Shown here: piece after piece, positions 37,298 to 49,600 of the stretch | How the letters are laid out: the number at the start of each line of letters is the position of its first letter | How positions within the stretch are numbered: position 1 is the first letter of the stretch | From: Crambe crambe | Lineage: Eukaryota; Porifera; Demospongiae; Poecilosclerida; Crambeidae | Length of the DNA stretch: 64,000 bases | Assembly: GCA_963924555.1 (NCBI GenBank) | Contig: OZ004587.1 | Span: 2,914,001 to 2,978,000, forward strand | Reading direction: 5' to 3' | Notes under the pieces: generated by a model | Database searches by the model: none | Told to the model about the DNA's origin: nothing | The model's input: the letters and a program-made list of their open reading frames with translations, nothing else | Program-made: the position numbers and the translations under genes

Positions 37298-40200
37298 TGG
37301 AAATCAGTAATACTTACCAAATCTTACAGAAAGGAAAAAAAGTTAATAAGCTTAAACTATACATACTCAAATGAGTGGTAGTAGACATTATTTTGCTTGG
37401 CTCTATGCACTCTATCTGTGGTAAAAGAGATATCAAAGTCTTTGTGGCTGATACTTCATCAATCTTTGCCTGCAGATAATGAAGACGATAATTATTGATA
37501 ACACAGAGTTTCAACCTGATTGGGTGCAATTCACCATGCCAGTGGACATGCATGGTATTGCTTTGTCTAGCCTAAACATGAGCATGACGAGGTAAGTATA
37601 AGCTTACAGTAATCTCAAAACAGTAGAGCTGTGATGGATGCACTCTCCAAATTTCTCCTTTACTATTGCTCAGTCCCTTCAGTGCAGCAAGGCTGAATAT
37701 TATATCTGCTACCACAGCATTGACCTTTTCAAAAAGAAATGTTTATAGTTATTGCACTCTATTATTTTAGTTGTCTGATTCTACATTCCAGATGAGAAAA
37801 TAGTACTCGTGCTGATATAAACTACTTGCAGGGTTCTCCCAGTGAAACTAATCAGAGCGGTGTTTGGATACCACATAATTTAATGGATTTTGATATTCTT
37901 GTGGCTATTAAAAATTAATAACCAATGAAAGAAAATGGGCTCTATCAGAGTTGTGCTGCTCTAACACCTTTTGGGGAAAATCCTGACAACGCTATAGTAT
38001 AGAACTCACTGAAGGACTTATGCAGATATTAAAGATTTTACATTCTGATTTTTCAACATATCGCATCAACAGAGCCATGACAATATCTGATGAGACATCA
38101 GGACCATGTATGGGAATGGTACAGAGAAGTTCACCACTTTTTCTTGAGGTACGTTTGCTCATTTTTTCAGATAACCTTTTAACATACAGCGATTTCCCCA
38201 TACCTGGACGCTTAGAGAGCACTACACACACTGAAGATCTAATAATAATAATGACAATATAATAACTAATTAACTAATCAATTAATAAACAACAATAACA
38301 ACAACAATAAATAGACAGACAACTTAAGGTGGCAGGGCATGTTCACTCATGAATAATTCATGAGTTAATGAGGCAGGTAGTTGCACTGGCTACGAGATGC
38401 TACAGTTGAAATTACAGTTTCATACTGACTAGTCTACAACTGAGGGCAAGCCAGACACTCTAGAACACTACCGCTGCAGAGAAATTTAACCACCTAAGCA
38501 GCCATGCCTTGATCGATTTTTTTACGTCAATTTTCTCGAACTACAGGCTTGTGTTGACTGTCTTTTGTGCTTATTCCAGTTGTATAAATCAAGATGCAAG
38601 GCAACTAGAAGAGATTTTAGCCAGAAGAGCCAACACTCTTGAATTTTGATCACATCTAATGCAATTTAGCCGCCGATCGAGCGATCAATGGGCCATAGCT
38701 CTCGCCTACAGTGGTTTCTTTTCAAAATCTCTTCGACTGGTTCATATAATAAGAATAAGTACACTATACCATCAACACAAGCCTGTAGTTCTAGAAAATT
38801 GACGTGAAAAAAATTGATTGAGGTATGGCTGCTTAGCGGTTGAGTTTCTCTGCAACAGTAGTGTTCTAGAGTGTCTGATTTGCCCTCAGTTGTAGAATAG
38901 AAAGTGCTAGTCAGTATGAAACTAGCCGGTGCAACAATCGCCTCATTAACTCATGAATTACTCATGAGCACCACCACACCTGAGCATCTTAGCTAGGCAT
39001 AGCCATATTAAATCTGTACAGCAGGGAAGATTTTCTTGGTAATTACCGTAGCTACTATTATTCAATAACCATTGATATTATGTTCAAGTGAGCTTGGTAT
39101 CATACATCTTGGCCACACAATTATTTTCCTATGACTAGGTATTCCTCATGGGGCCTTTAATTGCTTTTATCTAAATAAAGTACAAGTATACAATATTTAA
39201 GAATTATAATAGTCTTGCCTTTCTTCTGTAACTGATGAGGCATACATATAATCACGCTTGAAATTGCGAATGCTGTGTTGGTTCTGCTGTAGATGAATAC
39301 TCAGATACTCCTTCAGTATAGAATCATCAGCTACAACATATGCTCTTCTGTAGAGATGCAGCCTTGAAATCACATGTGACCTCGATTCATCTTCACTACC
39401 AGTAATGATCACCAATCGATACCCTGAAGAAATTATAATGTCTTTAAAATACAAGGTGATTAATTATAAAAACTAATGTATTATTCTACTCTTTAGTGTG
39501 TGTGTGGCATGGTTTTTCCTTAATTTCCGTGCAATTAAATTTATACTAAGCACATAATTATGGGCCCGGTTAAAGTGTTTCTTATTCAAGGTAGAGAGGT
39601 AGTGCACTAGTCAATGCTAAAATCAATTAGTGCCTTGCAGTTAGTCAGCTTTTGACGGAGGGTATCTCCTACTTTATATATCAACTGAACATAAACATAA
39701 CCCAATATCAGGTATAATGAAACAACTGAACTTATTTTAGCAAGAACTCAAACCTTTCTTTCCTCGAATGAGATCAAACAGATTTCCTAATCCTTTATCT
39801 ACAACTTGGTAAGATAATCTTTGAGCATGAACCAAACAGAATATGTGTTTGAACTTGGGGTCAGAGAGAGACTTCTGCCAAAATAGGTCAACCTAATAAA
39901 GAGAGAGAAAAGGATATCTATTTTGCAGTATTTTAATGTGCTGCTGTATTCCATGTATTCATGTTTTCACACATTGTACAGAGTTGCTGTTACACTGCTG
40001 TTGTTATTGCTGCTGACCTTCTTAGTTGAATAAATAACTTCACAAATAATTACAGGCATATCTCTTAACTAGAAAAACAACATTCAACTGATCATACTGT
40101 AAGAGTGATCTGGGAGAGAGGCAAGCTGTGTAACCAACTGTATGACATAATCTGGCATATATAATAATACTGATAAACTCTTCATGATGAAATTCCTTCA

Positions 40201-43200
40201 GTTGCAATGTTGAATCAAATCAATTATGCTGGGTAAGCAGTTTAGTGAGACTAATGTCTAGATTCTCATGAGCCAGATCCTTCCAGGTGGAGGGTCTAGC
40301 TCGTCAGACTTGACAGCATGATCTCATCCAGCCCTTGTTCCAAATCTCTTCTTTTTTCCTTCTGAGTAAACTAGAAGCTAAACTGACGCCATTGCACTGG
40401 TCAGAATAATGATAAACATTGCAATAGTGAGGCCTATAGTATTTCTCTAGATTGTGTCATTATGAAGAATTGAAGAATAAGAAAGCATGAAAAGGTGAAC
40501 TTGTATATTTATTAATTTAGTGGAGTCTTTCAGCCTCCAAATTCTCATAAGAATATGCATCAAGGTAAGCAGTTATAGCAATTTACTTAAGTCCTATATC
40601 AGTGCTCTACAACCTGTACTTCATACAATGCACTATTGGCCATTAAGTACTGATATTGGGGATATTTTTGTAGGAACATTATTTAAGGGCATGTATCAAT
40701 GAGCGCAATAGCACTCTCTATTATGGTAGGGATGACGAATTAATGAGGCAAGTTGCACTTTTAATACTTACACACCTGTTCAAGTGTTGTGGACTGATTA
40801 CAAATTAATACTTCTTCAAAAGTGGGTAGTGGGAGATGTTTATCTTCTGCATAAATTGACAGCACTGTTTTGTATATGTTTTCTAAAAAAAGGTAATCAA
40901 AATCATTATAAATAACGAAAATATTTATTGACAATAACAATCCATTGTTTTTATTCTGCTACTGATTGAATAAACACATTCTTAAGACATAAAATACATA
41001 CCTTCACTTGTCACTATTAGGTTTGGTGCACTAACTTTCAGCCCACAATTGGAAGAAAACTGTCTGGGTTTAGATAAGGCACCTAATGATTATGGCAATA
41101 TGAGTACAACATAATAATATGATCATAGCATAACACTGTAGCTATAACCCAAAGATACTGTAGGTTAGCTGAATAAATTTTGAGCCAAAAGAAAGGAGTG
41201 ATAGACCCCATTTCTAAGACAACATTTAACTGCACATCTGTCTGTGTATCTTTTCACTTGCCAATCAATGTTTAAAGGAAACCTACAGGCAGCAAAATAA
41301 ACTCACTCTGGATAGATTTATGATTAGCCAAGTTGATTAGCAAGAAACCAAGCTTATCAAGAGTAAGATAATCATCTCCACTGGATTCTGTCCTTTCAAT
41401 TGTAAACCTCCTAAAATACAAGATATTATTTCAATATTTGATTGCACTAGCTGGCCCTTCATTTACTTACTCATTGTCATATGGTAGAATTTTGACAGTC
41501 GTTGGCAGTGATGATATAGATCGAACTTCTTCTTCTTCTGAAATATCTGGAATTTCCTTCTCTTTGTCATTTGAAGCTACTGATCTAGCAATGTATGCAA
41601 AATCATCACTTTTCCCTTGCTGATACTCCTCATCATCTAAATGATCTTCCACCCACTGAGAGGCCTCCTCTGAGTTATCAAAAAGTCTAGCAGCATTCAA
41701 TGATATTATTTCATCATATTCATAATATCCAATCAAATCATAGTATATCTCTTTTTGCTTAGCAGTTAACTTCAGTATAGGGTCTTCACTTTCTGAATAT
41801 TCAACTGAAGCACTAACTGAATTATCACCACATGCTACAATTTCTTCATCTTGTTCAGACTCTTCGATATCAAGTTGCTCATTAGAAAGACACTCTCTGA
41901 CCATAGCCAGTGTTAATTCTGGAGAAACACTATTCAACAGATTCAAGGTACGTACTTCAGTTGTATCATCCTCACATTGATCATTTTCTTCAAAATATTT
42001 CAAATTCTTTCGTAAAGAGAGCAGTTGGCTGGTGGTGAAATAATTCAAGAAGTAGTATTGTGATCGAGCTGATTTTATCGTTTCATTCCAAATGCGAAGT
42101 TCAACTTCCATGTTAGTAGCTATATGGGCTAAATTATCATATCCAGCCACCATTGATGCGATTTCAAAAGTAAGCTTCCATCCAATGTAGGTTTCACAGC
42201 CAGCTTGCTGGAGTGTGATCAAGTTTCTCGATATACGACGCAGTATATCAAGTAACTGAAAAATCATAATTAATTTATTAAGAAAAATAGCTTACTATGA
42301 TCATGGAACAATCAAGGGGAAAGAAAAAGTTACTAACATATAGTAGCATCCTCTATCCATACCGTATTCTCGGGAGCATAAGTACCCATCAAATACTAGT
42401 ACCCATATGAATAGTAGTACCTTGTTGCCAGGCAACACCTTATATTTGTATATTAGTACCCATTCAATTTTAAGTACCCCACATATAAAAGTACCCGTCC
42501 ATGCCAGTATGTTTTGTATGGCAAGAAAAAGTACAAGCCCCAAGTGAGGCAGATTCTGAAGGGGGCCAAAGAACTTAAAGAAAGAAAAAGATGACTCTTA
42601 GTACTCAAACTAGGAAAATTGATTGGTCATGTTCTAACATGAGAGCTTTAACACCCAATGAAAATCTTGTTGCACTCTGACTCTACATTCTAAGGGCCAA
42701 ATCCATGGTGAGGCCTTGGTGACTAACTTAATGGGAAAATGACTTACTCTGAGATAGGTATCCACATGTTCTTTGTTCTTATCCTTTTCATCTTTACCAG
42801 CTATTAGGACCAGTCTACTTTCCAAGTCTTCCAGCTCTGTATAACTATAATGATTCTTAGGCAGACGGACTTTCTCTTCTTGTTTCAGTATAACTTCAAT
42901 GAGACTTGACATATTTTCATATATAACATCATCACTTTTGCCAACAATACATTGGCCACAAGTTAAAATACTTTTCAGTTGACCAAATGATGTTGCTTCT
43001 ACATTTCCATGGATCTCTTTTATTTGCTTGTAGCGATCGAGATCTTTATTGCATGATATCTATAAGTTTACTAATATATAAGTCCTTAATAAAACTATTC
43101 TTCCCAGACTTACCAATATAGCCAAGAGGGAGTGAAGAGCTTGTTCTGTGTCAACAGTTGCCCATATTTCTTCACACTTGAATAAAAGGTGATGATGATC

Positions 43201-43619
43201 CGAATCTTTTTCGATCCAAATGAATGATGCAAACCTAGTCCCCAAATCCCTCAAGTGCTTCATTATATCTCTAGAATAATTGTCCTCTCCTCCAGCTCCA
43301 GTGTCAAGAGCCAAATTCACAAATGCCTTCAAATCATTGCTATCTGGAATATGCAGTTACAAATATGAAACATTTCTGTGAAATGAAAGAAAATGTAGGG
43401 ATGACCATTGCTCAAAAAAGTAAGTAAACAAGGGTAGGGATGAAAGGGGTTCTGTATATCCAGCAAACAATCACCACTCTATTATTATAGCTTATGGTTT
43501 AAGTGTGACATAATTATAAGCAATGACCCTATTTCCTTCTTACGACTTATTTGAGCAATGGTCATCCCTATATTTTTTTTCATTTCACAGAAATGATATT
43601 TTCCCTCACTCTTCCCTGG

Positions 43620-43679
<60 letters not shown>

Positions 43680-46600
43680 AGAAATGAAATCCATTTTTTA
43701 TGTATGCAGGAATATAAAAATGTATAGTTCTCCTGACCATCTCCATGGCATAGCACTATTAATTTCACATGTAGCAGAATTATTGATCAGTGAGTGTTAG
43801 TGTTGAAGTGTTAATTCAGCTATACCTGGAGGTCAAAGATGCTAATAGATCTAAAACACCAGTAGATGTATCAGTGAGTTGAGCTAAGTGATGAGATTGA
43901 GATTGAGTATGTAGTCGAGTGCACTTGGCAATTTGACTTGCTCCTAATTAAACGCTGCTGGTTGTTAAGTGCATTATTACTTTCTTATAGACACATGATT
44001 TGTTAATGGAATGTTTCCAAGCTCACCATAATGTACATGTCTATTATTAAAATAAAAATGGCTTCTGAGTGCTATGCCCTTATCTGAGAGAATCGCTGGT
44101 GGAATTAGGAGTGCTATAGCTTGTGTATATGGTTAAGAAGAAGAATAACTCCACCCACATAATTATGAATATTTTATAGTGTATAATTATGTGGCATCCA
44201 CATCATCAAAACACTCTCTGATTAGACCTCCATTTTTTTTACCAAATTGACATACATCATGCTCAATAGCAAACATGACCATACCTTTAGCTGTCCCCTT
44301 TATCCACTTCAAAATATCTGAATTTACAGCAATACTTTCCAAAATTTTCAAATGAATATCTTCTGGAGCAGCAGATTCAAGTTTTTTACCAGCAGTAACC
44401 ATACTACGGTCAATATCCTTCAGTCTTGGTTGTTGCATTGTTGAAACCTGTAAGATTAAGAAACAGTATGCTATAGTTGTATACGAAAACTCATGTCATT
44501 TTGATTTGTAGTAAAAGCTCACATTTTTTATCTTGGTAATTGCTTCGAAATCACCAGTCAGACCATATACTTTCTGAATATCCAAAATAGCCTTAGCTAC
44601 ACGTTCATACTTTAATATCTCTCTGTAATAACTAACATGGCACTCTACAGTGATGACACATTTTTCCTCCTCTAGACTCAAAGCATTCTTTGCATGAATT
44701 CCTTTTAGTAGTCCAGTAATGTGACTTTTTAGCTGGGTGCCACTATATCGAATGAAAAAATTCCTCACTTTATCCAGTCCAATGGATAAGTCCTTGATCT
44801 GTTCACACATCTCAACACAACTTTGATATGCTGGTGTCCAAATATTTGTTATAATCTCATTCAAAGTCAATTCAGTAGGTGTCCTACTGATTTCTCTATT
44901 CCAGATTCTCATGAATATATCGTTTTCATGGTCAAGCAAGAGACTCTTCATTTGTGTGAGAACAGCTGATAGTGTTTCAAAATCTTGAAGCAGTGGAAAT
45001 TTACATCCACCTTCACAAATTACAGAAACGTCGTGTACAAATTTTTCAGACAAATCTATACTCAGAACTTCCTTCAATTCATCTATTAATAATACAAGTA
45101 TACAAACAAAATCAGAGAAAGATAAGACTGCATGTGTAGCCACCAAACTATTGCATGTAAATACTACTCCATCCCAGACCCAGAGGCCCCTGATAGCTGC
45201 AGTCTTTGATTAGCACATATGAGGTGTGAACCCGATTTTCAGGACACATTAGTTATAAGCATACCTGACATAAATTTCTTTAGAGAGGCAGTAACATTAG
45301 AGAGCAGATAACGATGATCAACATAAGCTTTGTATGCTCGACACTGTTCTAGATAGGCTGACCAGTATTTAATCAGAGATGCTTCCATTAAAAGAGATTC
45401 GAACGTTGCTTCTTTACTCATCAGTTCTTTCAATGTTTTAATGGGAATATTGCCACCTTTGAATAGGCTGCAATCTTGTTCCAATACCTTTACTACTCTT
45501 TTATAATATGTGTCCTCTTTATTCTTGCAATACTTGAGACACTTTGGCCACAACTGCCACTCCAACAAGTCGTGCAGTGTGATGTCATCCTTAATATCTT
45601 GCACATGTTTCACACAAAGATTATGTATTGGCTTCCAGAAGTATTTTTCTGGCACTTGGTACTTCTCTAACTCTGTCAAAATACTTTTTCCACCATCCTA
45701 TAGAAAGCAACAAGTTGAAAACCAATTGCAACAGACATATTGATCATCCAGATTTATGAGCCCAAAAAATAAAAAAGTGAAGAAGGGATAGCCATAAAAT
45801 TTAGCTGCATTATTACATTCCTTCACTCCCCCCATGAGAGGCCGGAGAGAAGTAGGGACAGTTAGCTTAAGTTGGGTGATATGGGTGTGGTTATTGAAAT
45901 TAAGAGGCCTAGGAGAGATGTAGGATGAGAATCTGTACTGAGGAGTGACTGAAATACTATCTGACCAGAACGAATAGCTAGCTAAACTGACAGCTCTAAC
46001 TCGCACCTGACTTCTACATGGCCCCGCCCCTTAGAGCATGTGCACGGCTTCAAAAAATGACGAAAAAAGATTTCTGAGTGCTACCGATATTACTGTGTTG
46101 TGAAATAGAACTGTAGTCGAAAATACTAGCAAAAAATAAGCCTCTATGTGCCACTCTTAACGGATGGCCCAAACAGAATTTTGATGACTATAGCCAGTAA
46201 GTTAGTGCGTCGATAATATTAAATAATAAATCCTGTGTAGATGTGATGATTCACTGTAGCCTTCTAAATATACGTTAGACACCGAGACCAAGGGATCTAC
46301 GGTCTATTCAGAAACCTGAGAGCCCTGGGCTGTAGCGTCCCGAAGGTTTCTAAACAGACCGTAGATCCCGTTGGTTGAGGTGTCTAACTTATTTAGACTA
46401 TAGCCGATCACTGGAGTTGTTTAACTTACTTCAACACGCACTTGGAAACAATAACCATGGTTTTCAAATGCAACAAGCATGAATCAGAGCACACCTAGAA
46501 ACAATAACCGTGGCCACCGCGATATGCGTTGCTAGAATTGGACCAATTGGAATGACCATCTTTACCGGGTTTTCTAAGTGCCAGCAGCACTTAGAGAACC

Positions 46601-49600
46601 CACTCTAGAGGGACTCTACGGGATTTAGAGTCCCTCCAACTGACCAATCAGGTAACTGGCATGTGACTAGCTATAGTCTAAGAACCTTTAGACTATAGCT
46701 ACTATACTATTATAATGGAAAGAGTGAGGATTCTAAATCACTTAGAATCGACCCTCATGGGTATAATAGAATCCACCCCTTAGGCTATTATTGATAACAC
46801 GAGTTTTTTTGTTTTTGTTTTTTTTTCTTCCTATACAGGTTCTAGAGATAAGCTAGCTAGTTAGTGTAGTTATTGATGCTAATGTTTACAAGTAAGGGAA
46901 AAAGCATTTCGTGAAATGAAAAAAGATGTAGGGATGACCACTGCTCAAAAAAGTAAGGAAATAAGAAGGATGGAAATGGGATCAATCTTTGTTCTGTATA
47001 TCCAGCCAACAATCCCTACATATACATCTGGTAGCTTCAGATTATAGTGTAGTAATGTACGTATATGTAGGGATTGTTGGCTGGATATACAGAACAAAGA
47101 TTGATCCCATTTCCATCCTTCTTGTTTCCTTACTTTTTTGAGCAGTGGTCATCCCTACATCTTTTTTCATTTCACAAAATGCTTTTTCCCTTACTTGTTC
47201 CTGGTCTTTTTCCCCTCTCTTTTATGGTTTTAGCTATGTATAGAGTTCATTCTTCTATGTGTATGCAGGGTTCTCCAATAGTTCTCCAGCATCATTATCA
47301 ACGAATCAAGGTGTTGTGTTATTGTTGAGCTATACTTGGAGGTCGAAGGAAGATGCTGAAATAGAGTCTACCATCGTGAATCTAAATCCCCGAGTCGATA
47401 CAGTAGTCTATCTAGCTAGAGCTAGCTAGCTAACTTAACTAGAGACGGCTGAGTAATATTATAATTTCGAATAATTGGATATCAAATACATGCGCATGCG
47501 TATTATAGAAAAGATGGCTTCCTAATTGAATTAGTCGAGTGCTGTGCTCCGTAGTGTCTCCTTTTTCATCGACTCTTTCGAGGATCAACAAGTAGAAAAG
47601 ACCGTAGTTCGTAGAATTTGGAGTGGATTTATCCAGAAATCATAGCTGTAGCTTGAGTGCATGGTTCGAGAGATATGGTTGTCTAAGAAGAATAATAAGA
47701 AGAATAATAATAATAATAACGGAAAAAGCATTTCGTGAAATGAAAAAAGATGTAGGGATGACCACTGCTCAAAATAGTAAGGAAACAAGAAGGATGGAAT
47801 GGGATCAATCTTTGTTCTGTATATCCAGCCAACAATCCCTACATATACGCACATTACTACACTATAATCTGAAGTTACCTGACGTATATGTAGGGATTGT
47901 TGGCTGGATATACAGAACAAAGATTGATCCCATTTCCATCCTTCTTGTTTCCTTACTTTTTGAGCAGTGGTCATCCCTACATCTTTTTTCATTTCATGAA
48001 ATGCTTTTTCCCTTACTTGTTCCTGGTCTTTTTTCCTGGTCTTTTTTCCTCTCTTTTATGGTTTTAGCTATGTATAGAGTTCATTCTTCTATGTGAAAGA
48101 AGTTCTCCAATAGCATACCAGCCCAATCATTATCGAGTTAAGGTGTTGTGTTTTATTGAGCCATATTTGGAGGTCGAGATGCTGAAATAGAGTCTACCGT
48201 GGTGAATCTAAATCCCCGAATCGATACAGTAGTCTATCATCATCATCCAGAGCTAGCTAGCTAGCTAGACAGCTGAGTAATATTATAATTTCGAATAATT
48301 GGATATCAAATACATGCGCATGCGTATTATTGAAAAGATGGCTTCCTAATTGAATTAGTCGAGTGCTGTGCTTCGTAGTGTCTCCTTTTTCATTGACTCT
48401 TTCGAGGATCAACGAGTAGAAAAGATCGTAGTTCGTAGAATTTGGAGTGGATTTATCCAGAAATCATAGCTGTAGCTTGAGTGGTTCGAGAGATATGGTT
48501 GTCTAAGAAGAAGAAGAAGAATAATAATAGAGAAGAAGAAGAATCCAGCGATTTACCTGCTTGCCGTATTTCTGAAACGGTAAGCTCCCTGGTCTTGAAA
48601 CTTGATCTGCACATTGTAGTAGGCTCTAGTAGGTTGGATAATCATTCACAGTAGGTCTAAGTGGGGGGACTAGAATTTCACTTTAGTATTAGTCTATAGG
48701 CGGCGCGCGCGGCCGTCTGAGTCATCCCTACATAGAGAGTGCTACCGCACTCTCTGATAATAATAATAATAATAGAGAAGAAGAAGCGATTTACCTGCTT
48801 GCCGTATTTCTGAAACGGTAAGCTCCCTGGTCCTGAAACTTGGTCTGCACATTGTAGTAGGCTCTAATAGGCTGGATAATCATTCACAGTAGCTTTTGTT
48901 AGGTCTAAGTGGGGGAACTAGAATTTCACTTTTGTATTAGTCTATAGGCGGCGCGCGTGGCCGTCCAAGTCATCCCTACATAGAAGAACACCAAACCCTG
49001 GTAAACTATTTTGGGTCTGCTGGACAGCTATAGAATTTTCTTGATGCATTAGCTATATAATAGATGAGGATGATCTGGTAGGTACTAGGGAAGAAAATGA
49101 TCTTGTAGGTACTGGGGTAGGTATTAGTGTATTTGCTGGATATTCATTTCCATCTTTTTTTTCTCACTTCCAAAATAAATCTGATCATCCAATATACTGC
49201 AAGTCGGCATCTGAACACATCTATATAATAATGTGCTTGTCAGTGCGTACGTACGCAGGTACAGTTAAAAATTGAGAAGGAAAAAAAAACTTGGTTGAGT
49301 TGGGGCTCAAGCGCGTGTCCCTACGCTCGGCACACCAGCACACTACCACACGACTACAACAGCAAGGCTGTAAGTAATTGATTTTTAAATGATTTTATAC
49401 ATCATTACATATGTGCATGCTCAGATATAAATATAATGGCGCGAAATTTCGGCTTAGCATGCAAGGGAGAGCTAAAGAGAGAGGCCTAAGTGAAGTTCAG
49501 GTGGAAACTAGAGGCAGAAAAGATGGAGAGCACGCTTCACAGAAGATAAAAGATCAAGAGAGAGAGAGGCAGAAAAGTTGGAGAGTATACAGTCAGAGAG

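Noticed and set aside
37006-37320. Ser/Leu-repeat open frame on the minus strand
   Set aside because: It is a readthrough of the (GA)n microsatellite joined to a real exon (37019-37190).
47074-48096. Open frames within the foldback elements as transposase genes
   Set aside because: They read the same hairpin arms on both strands and show no transposase motif.
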